From Astropecten irregularis (lineage: Eukaryota > Echinodermata > Asteroidea > Paxillosida > Astropectinidae), in assembly GCA_963971285.1 (NCBI GenBank), contig OZ020246.1, positions 16,971,217-17,035,216 on the forward strand: 64,000 nt of DNA, given 5' to 3'. The first letter of the stretch is position 1. The number at the start of each line of letters is the position of its first letter. A model generated the notes under the pieces. That model was not told the origin of the DNA and did no database searches. It worked only from the letters and a program-made list of their open reading frames with translations. Shown piece by piece: positions 37,100-49,475 of this stretch. A program made the translations under genes and the position numbers.

Positions 37100-38322
37100 A
37101 ATTTCTCTAATTATAAGGACACTTTTTCAAAGTGTGTTTTAAGCAGTGTTTTTTTACGGCACCAAAAATGACTGAGACTGAGAGTTTAGCAAAAACAGAA
37201 AAAGAATTCCTCTAACTCAGAATAGCAGTATTTTCATGCACAAAAAGTCTTTAAGAATAGAGAGGTGATCTTGTTTCTTCCCCATTGGGTTTGTCTAACT
37301 GTTAATTACAGCATTGTACAGGTTTTGAAAGTTTATGTGTTCAGTCATTTTCCAGGTTGTGGCTCGTACTTACAAAATGCAACAAACTCATGCTTTGAGC
37401 AGCAGTTCGTCTGCTTGAGGAGTAGCTCAATAGTGTAATGTTTAGTGTACATGTGCAAGCAAAGGAGGAATTCTAAGCTTAAGAAGTCTACAGAGATGGT
37501 GTGGCATTGATTTTGTTAGTCTCAATCCAACAGCAATGTGGCCTCAGTGTGCTTCACCTATGACATCCATGATCTGATGATGACAGGTGATCATCTGAAG
37601 CAGGTCCTTGAGAGGAATACCGAGGTGGAAGGGAAGACATTCCCGACAATGTCATCATCGTACTCATCAACGTCGGGTCTTTATCTCTCTCTAGAGGGGT
37701 CTTACTGAAGCTCTGGCTGGTCCAAGTCTACAACGTCTGACTGACTCAACTGTGAGGTATCTGAGGGATGATGCCTTCCCACTTAAGCTGACAGCAGGTT
37801 GATGGCAACCTTGAGACGAGTCTCACCAGCTGGAGGGCAAGTCCTGAAAGTGGAAGGCCATCAACACCTTCCTGTTTCTGAAGTGAGCAGCAGTCCTCAA
37901 AGGGTCAACAGCCCAGACAGACCAGGTGCAGCTCCTTGCAATCTTCAGGCAAGCTGTGCAGCGTTGGACAATGACAGCATCCAATCCTAACAGAGCAGGA
38001 AAAGTCAGAACATTAGTGATTCATCCTAGCTATTGATGATTTGACAACTTGTCCAGCTTTGACATATCAACAGCTCATCACATGGTCCGATAAAATCATT
38101 AACTTTCATTTCAAAGTTTGTCTTAAGCTTCTACAGCATTCTTGCGAAATTCAGATCGTTCAATAGGACTGTGAAGCCTTCTGAAGAACTTAACAGGCCT
38201 TCTACAGAAATCTAATTCTCTACAGAATTCATCTAGTCTTCTTCAGCATTCTACAACCATGCATCAGTCAAGAAAAATAAAGCTCTTTGAGATCAATGCA
38301 TACAAACCTGTCTTCTCCATAG
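37100..38322 (-). other. Possible 3' UTR of the thymosin/WH2 gene
   Basis: This is mostly unique sequence downstream of the stop codon on the minus strand, with no recognised MITE. It is GC-richer from 37500 to 38000 than its surroundings. All minus-strand frames are interrupted. No clear AATAAA was found on the minus strand, so the end is undefined. Confidence 0.25.
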
Positions 38323-39501
38323 CTAATTTACTTGGTTGTCCTGATCTAAAGGCTCCATGCAATCAATTTCTGAGTCTGTTAGGGGACTGTTCATCAGAGC
38401 CTCTCTCTGTCGCTCGAGTTGTTCAGAATCCACCGTCAGAGCTTTCACAAAGTTTTCTTTGTCTGCCCTGAGCTCACCAGATCCGTGCTTTGGCGATGAG
38501 GGTGAAGATGATTCAGCATATGCGTTCATGCCTAGAGTTAAGGACGTCATCTCATCCAGGCTGATGTTGGATCCAGAACGCTGATGGCCTTGGGCATGTG
38601 GAGAGATGCTGTCCTTGCTAACAACGTCCAGCATTTCAGTCTGAACAGGGAGCGACGTGGAGGAAGCTGATGACACATCAATGCTGACGGGAGGTGTTGC
38701 ATCATTGGAAGATGCCTTCTCAGGGATGTCAGCTTGTTCAACCGATGATGATACTGCCAATGTATCCCTGTTACTATCTTCCTGCTTCGCTTCATCAACA
38801 GGATGCGCATCATCGCTCGCATCACTCTTCAGGTCAACTCTGCCTGCTCCAACAGGAGCTGAAGCGGCTTCTCTGTTGCCGCTGGGATCTACTCCTTCAC
38901 AGCTATCCTCAGATTCAACAAGGGATACAATGGATCTGTGTTTCTTGGTTCCTCGTTCCTGGCATTTGGCTTGTTGGCTCATTCCTTCCTGAATTCTAGT
39001 CCTATCGGGATCGTCGTGGGATAGACTCTCTCCGGTGTTACCTATACAAGGCTCTGTGCTGGTACTCTGATTGGGATCAGTTTCAATACTGACCGCCCTG
39101 CCCGATGGAAGGGCTTCATTTTGAATATCAAGGTTCCCAAGATCCTGTGCTGACATGTCAGGCTCATTACCTGCTGCATCTTCTGAGAGGTTGGGGTCTG
39201 TTCTCTCAGAGATGTGAGATCTGGGTTCCTGACATGAATCAGTACCACTTGGACCAATCCCAATGTCCCCAGCTTCCTCCTGTATGCCGTCATGCTGTGC
39301 TCCAGCTCCTTGGCCATCTCCAACACCTGAACTGGGACCCGTCTCAACCAGTCCTGTACTGCCGGCAATCCAGTCCTCAAGGCCTGGCCGCGGGAGCTCC
39401 GACTCATCAAGCGAGGGCGCTCTGATCACAAGCCGGGGCCGGCTTCTGTCCGTGGTGCTCACGTGTCTGAGCTTGCTGTGGTCAAAGTGCTGGATGTTGT
39501 A
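38323..39501 (-). CDS. Thymosin/WH2-repeat protein, terminal exon with second actin-binding motif and long acidic Ser-rich tail
   Basis: On the minus strand the exon follows the acceptor ttgtcattatctgcag and starts at phase 0. It runs 392 codons to a TAG at 38325-38323. The first residues, YNIQHFDHSKLRHVSTTD, align with the beta-thymosin/WH2 core (I-x-x-F-D-x-S-K-L-K-K/H-T/V-x-T), which binds monomeric actin. The remaining roughly 370 residues are rich in Asp, Glu, Ser, Pro and Thr, with no predicted globular domain, signal peptide or membrane segment. A short phrase recurs near each end of the tail (APSLDESELP and NISLDEMTSL). The tail ends SPLTDSEIDCMEPLDQDNQVN. The tail looks intrinsically disordered and PEST-like. 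The family name beyond 'thymosin/WH2-repeat' is not recognised. Other frames open across this exon are shadows. Confidence 0.78.
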   Translation of the reverse strand, partial: YNIQHFDHSKLRHVSTTDRSRPRLVIRAPSLDESELPRPGLEDWIAGSTGLVETGPSSGVGDGQGAGAQHDGIQEEAGDIGIGPSGTDSCQEPRSHISERTDPNLSEDAAGNEPDMSAQDLGNLDIQNEALPSGRAVSIETDPNQSTSTEPCIGNTGESLSHDDPDRTRIQEGMSQQAKCQERGTKKHRSIVSLVESEDSCEGVDPSGNREAASAPVGAGRVDLKSDASDDAHPVDEAKQEDSNRDTLAVSSSVEQADIPEKASSNDATPPVSIDVSSASSTSLPVQTEMLDVVSKDSISPHAQGHQRSGSNISLDEMTSLTLGMNAYAESSSPSSPKHGSGELRADKENFVKALTVDSEQLERQREALMNSPLTDSEIDCMEPLDQDNQVN

Positions 39502-40141
39502 CTGCAGATAATGACAAGATAATGACTTGCAATTTAGTTTCCATAAATAGCCAGATTACGGCATTTAATCAAAACACCTTTGCAATTATTACACTTACGT
39601 CCCCTAATCCGTTGCCAAGTTTCGGGATATCTTGTCAACAGCCCGAGGGCATCCCCCTAGCTCTACCAGGGAATAACATCGCACGCAGCACCGTTAATGA
39701 ACCCGCAGTGCAATAACAAAACTCAGCCCTCAGAGCTGTCCATCCAAATGTGCCTGGAGCAAGGAGTGGGCAGGAGCTATTGCAATTAAACTAAAGTGCT
39801 CATCAGGGGTCACGCAGTCGGCCTGAGTGCTCAACAAACCTCCGACCCTGTCCGTATCAATAACTAGAGAGCCTAAGGTAGAAATCACCAGACCACAACA
39901 CATCCAAAAAACGTCATCCTCGCTGGCCAAATCAAGTTGGCAGTCCCCATGCAGCGAGTGCTTTAAATGCTACCTACGTAACCTCCTCAAGCCAATTTTA
40001 ACACTAGACCATGGACACTACCCAAAATAACCTTCTTCATTTATACGATAGCAACCAATCTGTAGGCTTCAAACTAATATAAGATATCTTGAGAGTCAAT
40101 CCAAGATGTTCTGCTTTTGTTTTATGTTTTATATGTTCAAT

Positions 40142-40260
40142 ACAAGTAATAACCTGCTGCAAAATGCTCATCAGCTAAAATAATGACCTGAAATTTATGA
40201 AATGTTTGGAGTTAGGAGGGCCTCACACGTTTCGATCCTAGCAGGATCTTTCTCAAAGGC
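40142..40260 (+). repeat. G repeat, copy 3
   Basis: It has acaagtaataacctgctgca, atgctcatcagc and tttcgatcctagcaggatct. Confidence 0.65.
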
Positions 40261-40469
40261 TAAAAGCCTTCAATAGCCTCCTAACTCCAAATATGTTTGC
40301 ATGTTCTTTAATTTCTTTAAACAGAAAATCGACTACATTATTTGTTGGTGTGCACAAAGGCTAGTGATGACATAGTATTACAAGCATTTCACATGCCGAC
40401 AACTGCTAGCAACAAGCAGATTTAAAAATGTTGTTATTATTACTCTGAAACCTAATTGTTCCCATCCAC

Positions 40470-40488
40470 AAAAAAAAAAAAAAAAAAA
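40470..40488 (+). repeat. A19 homopolymer
   Basis: This is an A-run inside the WH2-gene intron. Confidence 0.9.
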
Positions 40489-40572
40489 CAATAAGAGAGA
40501 TCGCTATTATCAATTTGTGAACATTTCTTGGAGGAAATTCTGCTTAAATCTTTAACTGCATAAGGATGACCT

Positions 40573-40817
40573 GGGGCCAATTTACAAGACGCTTAAGCAC
40601 CAAGATTTGCTTAAGCACTAAAAACCTTGGTAAATAACAGTATGCCAGCCAAAACTCCATGTGAATGTTATAAATTATGCTCAGCAAACAATGGCCGAAT
40701 ACAAGTCGAAAGAAATAAACATCACATGGCAAATTGGCTGGTAATCCTGTTTGGTCAAGGAAAACTTTTCATGCTTAAGCAAATTTTGTGCTTAAGCAGC
40801 TCTATGAAATTGGCTCC
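40573..40817. mobile_element. C fold-back element, copy 5
   Basis: It runs from ggggccaatttacaagacgc to agctctatgaaattggctcc. Inner arms are gcttaagcactaaaaacctt and tgcttaagcaaattttgtgc. Confidence 0.8.
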
Positions 40818-41134
40818 TGATCACAAATGACCTAGAAGTCTACAAAGTCTACAAAAGTACAAACTACATCATGTGGAGAAAATCAGCTGAACAATTAGCG
40901 AACTTGCAATGTTATGAACAATTGAAGAAAAAAAAAAGCATCAGTGATGAAATACCATTTCCCTCAATAATTGTGTTGATTTATTTCTGATCTCGAGTAT
41001 TCCAAACTGCACTCCTGTAAATGTCGTCCTCTTAAGATCAGCCCATTTTTGCACAGAGAGGACAGGACGCCAATTGAATTGAGGCATGCATCAAACACTT
41101 CAACAGTGCCATAAGCACCTGCCTGTATCCTGTG

Positions 41135-41326
41135 GCCTTTTCCAAACCTCAACTCCGGCTCAGGCTTCGTCTCTGTCATCCATATGCTAGAAATATAGGT
41201 TGTGGTAATTCATTGAAGCTGAAGCTGTTTTCTATTTCAAACCAGAGAATCTACTTCCGAACCGCAGCCAAAAGCCTTTATTTTGATACCCGTTATTTTA
41301 GAATGGATTTTAACAAATGGAGCCGA

Positions 41327-41358
<32 letters not shown>

Positions 41359-41382
41359 TCGGAGCTGAGGTTTGGAAAAGGC
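41135..41382 (+). mobile_element. F fold-back element, copy 3, with different terminal repeats
   Basis: The core (aaccagagaatctacttccg, gcagccaaaagcctttattt) matches F copies 1 and 2. The outer ends are gccttttccaaacctcaact and its complement instead of ggcgtttacgaaacgg. Five gagcct-type units lie next to the right end. Confidence 0.8.
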
Positions 41383-42956
41383 TGCTAGTATACCATCAAT
41401 AATGGACCTGCACATTGCAAAAGCTCTCTTGTACCTGGGTATGTGAAACACGATCACTTACAGCGACATCCTAAACATGGGAACAAGCCATTGAAAGTGA
41501 CCATGTATCTATTACATGTCTGCATCATTGACGTATGCATCGTATCAGCAGAGCACCAAACCACCTGCAGCATCTAGTCTCTTCAAGTCCCTGCATTTGC
41601 TCAGAGCACCTGCCTCCAGAAGGCAATGATTGTTCGCATCCGACGACCCCAGGGGTTGAACAAAATGTCCATGCAATACCATCCTACAGACACCCCTAGA
41701 CTTCTGTTTGATTTCTCAATTGTTTGAAACTCTCATTTGTTAGACTTGCTTGAAATTTGATAGACTGACATTTTGCAGGTGTACTGAATGCCATTCAAGG
41801 ACATTAGGTTGCTTTTTATGTCATTATTTCATACATGGTGTATCCTGTTCTGTAGAAACATGAACTGTGTGCCCGGTAATACATGCATTTTTTCATAGTT
41901 GAATCTAGAACATCCTTATCTAGAACATCCGGAGAGGACGCACTATTATTTTGGCAGAAATTCACCTTTAAGACTTTAATGCCACTCCAGGTAGAGATCT
42001 AGAATAACAAGATGCTCAGTGAAACCCAGAATACGAGATGACATTCAGCTCGGAGGGAAATAGGTTACATGATTGAGAGGAACATTCTCCATGTATAGAA
42101 TGGGTTCCAAAGGGATTCCAAACGAGGGGACACAGTATTAGACATCTTTTTGGATTTGTGTCAACATGAACGGATGAAGGGATAAGCCTCAAGGGAACGG
42201 TGATTCCATGTACATGTAATAGGAGTAAGAGCCTGTTGCATGTGATGTCCATGTAAATGTGTCATCTTAAATGAGTGAAGAAGGTTTGGCTCTGGGAAGA
42301 ACCCTTTATAAAGTGCATTCGAGTGGCTTCCCTTGGTCAATACGGGTCACGTCACCCGGATTGAATGTTTGCTTACCTTTCCGCCATCTTGAATTCATGT
42401 AACGTTCTTCCCACCACTGACTCTGCTCTCGAGCAGGGTCACCAGTGGCTGCCCTGGGTGAATCTTGAGAATGACGTCAGACCTAATCGAACGGTACAGG
42501 GACTGACTGTATGACCTATAGGTGACCTACTCGAATGCACCTTTTGTTCCTGTTTGTTCTAGATGGCATGCTGGGAACTGCCAGATTCAAACTGGAAAAA
42601 GGCTTCAACATGTTCCGGGAATCCGAGTAGGAGATTATTGGAGCACGGAAGGGCAGGATTGGTTGCATGAGGTGCAATGGACCATGAGGAATGGGGAAGA
42701 CGGAATATTCCAAGGAAGTGGGTGGGGTGGTTTATGTCCAGTGATGTAGACAGGTCCTCAGACCTGGGGGGGAGTGATCCTGTAGCTGGGTCGTACATTC
42801 ATATATACGTTTGTGTACAATTAAACAAATATACAAAATGAAATTGGGGGGTTGGGAGATCCAGCCCCAAAACCTGCTTTTAAAAGCATGAAAAGTCTTC
42901 CTTGATCAAACAGGAGTACCAACCAAATGTTCAATTAATCTATACTGCTTTTGACT

Positions 42957-43090
42957 TGTGTTCGGCCATTGTTTGCTGGGCATAAAATTTCACAAGGAGT
43001 TTTTGCTGGCATACTTATTTTATTTACCAAGGGTTTTGGTGCTTTTAAAAGCAACATTTAGTACTTAAGCAGCTCAATGAAATTAGCCTC
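42957..43090. repeat. C fold-back element, half copy (reverse of copy 5)
   Basis: The run ttcggccattgtttgctggg, gagtttttgctggcatact, accaagggttttggtgctt and cagctcaatgaaatta is the complement of the left half of copy 5. Confidence 0.7.
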
Positions 43091-44485
43091 TAGAGTTTTA
43101 GCAAGCAAGCATGATTTATAATTGGGCATGATATAACTGCCTCTTTAAGAAAGTGTCATCAATCGTGCAGCTTGGATGGTTAGTTGTTGGCAAAGTGAAA
43201 ACATTCACAGAGGTACTAAGCACAGAACAGCTTTGGCTGGAATAAACACAAGTTTTGTTAACAACCAATAGTCCATGTCATTGTACACTCAATGCAATAT
43301 TCACACTAACTGGTTTTTTTTTTTTTTTTTCTTTTACAATAGCACAAACAAGAAAGATGGAAGATGGAAATGTCGGAAGCAATATAATTTCAATCCCAGT
43401 GCCGAAGCCTGGCATCCTTTCACAACCTATGACACATCTGGTTCAAATCCCGCCCGCGGCGCAATGTTCGGATCCGATTGTCCAAATCTGTACTTATTAC
43501 AGTATGGGATTAGCTCCAATGATGGATATGACACATGCCCCCCGCTCAGGGCATCCTGTAGGGCGAATGCATGGCTGTTCTCGTTACCTCCGTGCGTCAA
43601 TGTAAAATTTTTCCTCTAATTGGGTATTATCTCTTGTCTACCGCGCTTTAAACCATATTCCTCCATTGCTCTGCTTTTCTTTTGTGGTTAAGTAGGCCTC
43701 GGAGAAAGAGCATCAAGAAGGAAGAGGAGTTTAATAAGGATGTAGCTTAAGAGGAGGAACAGGACTGTTGCAAAGTCTGCTGCTAGAGAGAGTGGAAGTC
43801 AGAGAGAGAAGAGATTACTGGGACATTCTGATCATCCACCAAGCCACCAAGAGGAAAGTAGAGTCCTAAGGAGAGGATTAAGCAGACTTGACTCAAGGAA
43901 GTCTCCATTCCTCTTTAATCTTCCTTTCTTCTGCCTTTGGTAAAAGTTCTCTCAGGATCAAGACTCCGTGCCACCATCTACGGCCAACAGTTCTGCATTA
44001 AATTACAAACCAGTGCAGTAGGTAACACTATTAAGCACCAACATAATAACTCTGATTCTTAACAAACAATAAAAATAATTACTGGGATTTACTGCGAATC
44101 TGGCCTGAATACTGCCAAAGCACACTAGAAAGGAAAGGGTTAACATTCATCATGATAGTTACAAACAAGGCAAAACGTGATCAAAGTCATGCCATGCCGT
44201 ATTGCTGGTAGTGACATTTTGGATGCTGGAACTGCTATCCTTCATCGGGCAACTGAAGAAGTGGATGCTGCGGTTCGAAGCACACTATAAGCACACTTAA
44301 TTTAAAGGTTTTCCATCAGAATCCCACAGAAACCTACAGAAGCCCACAGAAGCAGTCATGTCCCATACACACTACCTCACTGTAATACGTCTATCTCTTA
44401 GCATAGCCAGCTGTACAATGTTGACATTTCCTCCCGTGATTCCAACACACCCAGACTTATGACCAATACACCCAGACGTCGATAG

Positions 44486-44866
44486 AGACAGTCAGCGTGC
44501 CTTGACTCAACCAGAGATAAACTCACAACTAGTCAATCGACTACCAATCCTACGTACTGTAAGATCCAGAAGAGGATACTCAAAGCAAACCAGTTTGAAA
44601 TACCTCCAGCCAAATCAGAGGTATTTGCAAATTCTTACTTCCCAAGGACTGTCAAGTCATTAAACAGCCTCCATCCTTCAGTCGTAGATCAAGTCAACAA
44701 AACCAATTTGAAATCTGCTGCTCTTCAATCTATTTCTGGCAACCACTATTGTCCACCCTCTACCACCTCCAGTTTAAACTTCTTCAGGAGTATTCAGGAG
44801 GAAACCAAACCAAGAACCAAGAGGACTGCCCATCATGGGAAGCATAAGACCCTTGCATTCACTTAG
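44486..44866 (+). pseudogene. LINE (Jockey/CR1/L2-type) ORF2 C-terminal remnant
   Basis: An in-frame stretch ends at TAG 44864-44866. It includes FEIPPAKSEVFANSYFPRTV followed by KSLNSLHPSVV. The pattern (IP..K.E...NS.FPRTI..WN.LP..VV) is the conserved end of reverse-transcriptase ORFs in Jockey/CR1/L2-type non-LTR retrotransposons. An in-frame stop lies just upstream (44483-44485) and no catalytic RT motif is visible, so this is a 5'-truncated dead copy. Confidence 0.6.
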
Positions 44867-45590
44867 CAATAAGTTAAATACACACTCTAGAATCAAAAGC
44901 AAAGAATCCTCTCTCCATTTCCAAACGTCTTTTACCTCACATAAACTGAGACTGAGCCAAAAAAAAAACCTGTATCACATCTTCTTGATCCCCCCAACAT
45001 ATACAAAAAGAAGAAATATCCCCCTTGATATTATTAAATCCCACTTAAGGTAATGAATTTGTGTGGCCAGCATAAACACACCAGATGAAGAGCACTGACC
45101 GGCCATCATCAGGAGCTATTGATTAAAGAGCTTCAGGGAGAAAGACAGAGAGTGAGAGAGTGAGACGAGGAGGTGATAAGGGGACTCCAAATTATTTTCG
45201 GTATGGCCACCGGTCTTTGCCAGACCAGTGCCCATCTGCCCAAACGCCACTGTGTCCTGCCTCCTGCCTGGCATTCTTTCACATCCTCAAGGCACTTCCT
45301 GCTAGCTAGCTACCGCCATCTTGGAGGGAATAGTTCACTGACCTAGCAACTGCTGGAATTCATTATATACACACAGTACATGGCACCGTGCTACGACTGA
45401 TATTGCAGCGCTTCTTTTATTAAATATCTACCTGAACCTGAGTTGGAGTTTAATCACTTGCATACATGCTCCCCTCTGATGCTTGTCTTATTAAACTAAA
45501 TTTCAGACGGGATTCTACGTTCTGATGATGCCAATCTCCGGCGGGTTTCTCAATGCCTACTCCTATACAATGCCTAATCCCAAAACAACC

Positions 45591-45638
45591 AGGGGCCAAT
45601 TTCATAGAGTTCCTTTAGCTTAAGCACCAACATTTGCT
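45591..45638. repeat. C fold-back element, left-end fragment
   Basis: The fragment ggggccaatttcatagagtt followed by gcttaagcaccaacatttgc is cut at the start of a MITE A fragment. Confidence 0.65.
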
Positions 45639-45751
45639 TTAAGGTAATATCATACTTTGGTAAGAGACCAAAACAGAAATGTTTACAGATTTACGTATAA
45701 ATTACAGGGTATGAAGATGGTAGTGGCAGAAACATGCCGTTAACATTTTTC
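45639..45751 (-). mobile_element. MITE A, copy 10 (fragment)
   Basis: It starts tttaaggtaatatcatactt, contains cagaaatgtttacagattta and ends abruptly after gccgttaacatttttcc. Confidence 0.75.
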
Positions 45752-48528
45752 CAGTGGTTGAGGGTGTGCAATGCATGTGGGCGATCGTGACATAAGTGTG
45801 TGCGCGTGTGCGCCGTTGCTAGATCAGTGAATTCTTGCAGACATGTTCATGTAACTCACTAAAAGTTCACTGAGTGTTAATACACTGAAGCATAGAGGGT
45901 GACTAAACTATGAGACTCCCATCCTAAGGCTCAATATTCACCACAGAATCTGTCATCATCAATTATTCAAACTACCTGCCTCTTATTATTTTTTTTATAA
46001 TTTTGTCATTTTTTCTTCATTGAAAGGCGAGCAAAGAAAATTGACTGGAGCAGGATTTTCTCTGTTAAAGCAGAGATGTACATGTAGATGTGCACTCTAG
46101 CATCTATTGCAATGGCTACTTAACTGTCAGTGTAGAGTGTATAGTATGTATCAAAGTATTACTTCAGGAGCTCTGTGCAGTGTTAATGGTTAAGCACTGT
46201 GAATCTTCAGAGTGCTATACACCTCCCAATATACCAGGTTTGCACTTAGTTACACCATGGAGGAAGGAAGAGACTCCTTACACTTACGATATCTACCAAC
46301 CACTTTATTATTCTCTCTTCCCATTACACACAACTGAACCACTGCTATTTTACCAGGTGTTTCTTCACTGCGACAACCTTTCACACTGGGCTTCCAACAT
46401 TGAACCACCAAATTTTACCCAGGAAGGTTGGAGGGTAACATTTTTACCGAAAAATCTACTGGTGGTCTATCCAAATTCCCTTTCACACTGAGGAATTCAG
46501 CAGGTGCACCCGGGTACACCCGGTGAAAATATTACTAGTGTGAAAGGGGTATTTAGTATGAGGGCCTCGATTGGACACCTCATTGAGGAGGGAGCAGGGA
46601 AGCTGTAGGGGAGTAGGTCACCAGTTTCCCCCCTCTCTCTCCCCCATCTCTCTTTGGACCAGACCGTATCAGACAGCTGGAAAATTGGCCGTAATTGTGG
46701 CTCGTCTGCCTGTGAGCTCGGCTGCCCGCCAGCCCCTAATCTACAAAGCAAATCTCATTTGGAGGCATTATCCGTTCCCTTCTCCTGCTGTTATTTTTGC
46801 ATCTTGCGTCAACCTTTTTTTTTCATCCTTCTCCCCCTCTCTCTCAGCAAACAATGCCAGCGGCCATATTCTCCCTCCATCCCTCACACTGTGTGTCAAT
46901 GAAAGATGGTAGGGGTAGGGGGAGTATAAGGAAGCGGGAGAGGGGTCAGATGAAGAAAAGGACACTTCCAAGCAATACACAAACATGTACAGAGTATATA
47001 TATATATGTATATCGCCTTCTAAAAACTCCGCTGCGCCGACAGTTTGTTCAGCTATTGACAGTGCGATAGATCCGTTTCATTATCCTTACCAGGCGTCAT
47101 TGCAACTCTTTTCATTACATTCCTTCCGCATCAGCGCCTCTGATCGGTCCCAATCATAATTGGAATTTTCAGGTGTTTTTTTTTCTTCCTCTTCTTCTTT
47201 TTCTTCTTCGGGGGAAGGGGGTAGGGGAGGGGGGGGGGGTGAATTGCAGCATTTTCAAGATGCTTATCTTCAGGACATGCGGGGCTAGATTTGTTGATTA
47301 ATATCGTATCCGAAGATTCCAAATACTAATTTACCATTTAATTTGGAGTTTTCTTCTTCGTTTTTTTTTCTCTCTCTCTCTCTGCCGTTCTTAGCTGAGG
47401 ATATCGCACTCTCCTAAAAGGCGCATCTCCTTTTGCGAAGGAATAACCAAAATCAAACAAATCAATGGTTTTATTGTCACCGAGACCAAGTTCGTTTTGG
47501 CACGAATGGAAGACTTTTATTAAAGAACTGGGACAGGCCACAATCAAACCCACACAGAGTCATTTCCCCCCACTTTGAAGCTTGATACACCAGCCGGCAG
47601 TTTGTCCACCGTCTGGCCGAGTGTCGATTGTACACCCGAAACGAAACACATACCGACTCAATTTCATTTCCGAACAAAACGGCGATCTCTCGCAATTTTG
47701 CTCTAATGAATGGCCCCGGGAGGGACCGGGGCCTCTCAAATGACCGAGCCCAATTGTTTGTTTATTGTCCCCGTCTTGTTTGTTTGTTTTTGTTTTTTTG
47801 GTCGAGGCCGGCCGAGGATCGGTTACGCTACATTATTGCTCGGCTGTTTATGATCAATCAGAAGGGTGAGTCCAGCAATTCAAATCTCGGGTGATCGTTA
47901 AAACATGGACATCAATCACAAACAGACAGATGATCCGATATCTTTCCCCGAACACATTCATATTTTTCGATATGAAGGAACATAAATTGTCCATTTCTAA
48001 TAAAAACACATTCTTGTGATGATGCCTTTTCTGTAATACTGAGAGTGGGCTACTCAATCTTTGGATTCAACTTCATAGAGCGGTTTGAATGCCAACATTT
48101 GCTCAATCATGAAAATGATTGCTTATTCGGATCAGATTGCCAGTACAAACCCCATATAAATGATAGGCCTAAAGATTGGAAATATTATAAAAAAATTTTA
48201 AATTTCTAAAATGTCTTCACCTTAATTTTAGGCCTATGAATGAAAATTTTCAAGTAAACTTTGGATTTAGTGATTTGTTCTGGAAAAATGTCTCAAAAAT
48301 TGGAAACAAAATGAAGTGTTTTCTGAATAGGAACTGAATCGGACTGATAGAAAATACAAGTCGAAGGAATAATCATGAAGATTCGGTTAGTAATCAAACT
48401 TTTATCAAGGAAAACTTTACTATGGCAAGTGAAGTCTTTGCACTTGAAGTTACTCTGTGAAATTTGGTCTTGGCATTTTGCACCTACATGTAGTGTATAC
48501 ACGTGTACATGTACATGTACAACTTACT

Positions 48529-48825
48529 TGGGCCCAATTTCATGGAATCTGTTACCGTAAGCAAAAAAGCTTTGCTTACTACTAGCAGACTTTTTTTTGC
48601 TTACGGTTAGGGTATTTCACGAGAGAGTTTTCTTTTTCGCTACGCTAAGTAAGGACATTCTACCCAGTGCATATGGCATGCAGTGCATTAGAAGAAAAAA
48701 TATTAACATTAGCCTAGAAATTCTTCGCTAACCGAAAGTCTTATGGATTCCATGAAATAGATTTCACGCGTAGCAGTGCCCATAACCACAAAAATAGGCT
48801 GTAGCAGATTCCATGAAATATATTT
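48529..48825. repeat. D fold-back element, copy 2
   Basis: It begins tgggcccaatttcatggaat. It shares ttacggttagggtatttcac and atgaaatagatttcacgcgt with the copy at 12414. The last motif is repeated near its right end. Confidence 0.7.
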
Positions 48826-49142
48826 CACGCATGGCAGTGCCACTAAGCACAAGGTGTGCTTGTTCGGGGCACATTGACACATACATGTGCATGTAGCGGC
48901 AAGCCCTTTGTACAAGATCCTATGCCAACTTTTCCCTCTACAACTGATGCTCTTCGCAATATTGAAATAAAAATTGGACCAAATAAAAAGTTGGATATCA
49001 GAATACCTCCCTTTATTTTGCCAAGGCCATGTCATTTGTTTTTCTTAATCTCAACCTGTGGATACTGTAGGTCCTTACTGTTAGGTATATGGTCTCAGTA
49101 ACTCAGTAAGTACTACCACAGGCTACATGTGCATTTCTCTTC

Positions 49143-49475
49143 AAGGTAGTATCATACTTTGGTTGCATACCTAAACAGAAATCTTCACAGATTTACCTAT
49201 AACTTACATGGTATGAAGATGGTGCCGGTAGAAACATACTGTTACAATGTTTCTGCCTGAAATGCTGTATTTATCCAAAAATGAGTAAAACCAAACACCA
49301 AAAACAATTTTGATCTTATAAAAAATAACGGTGAAAAGATTTCTAAAATACCTTGGGCATTTTTCACTGCTTTCTCAAAAAGTGGTCACCATATGGGACT
49401 TAGAATTTCACAAATGACTGTTACTATCTCTTTCTTCATATTTTTGCCTATGAATCTGCATTTGACTAATTAAAC
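49143..49475 (-). mobile_element. MITE A, copy 11
   Basis: It starts aaggtagtatcatactttgg. The right end is eroded (catttgactaattaaacttt). Confidence 0.8.

Noticed and set aside
43340..43619. Open frames after a T-run and 'acaatag', looking like a terminal exon
   Set aside because: Two frames are open for similar lengths, no conserved domain is visible, and the T14 run alone creates the acceptor-like signal.
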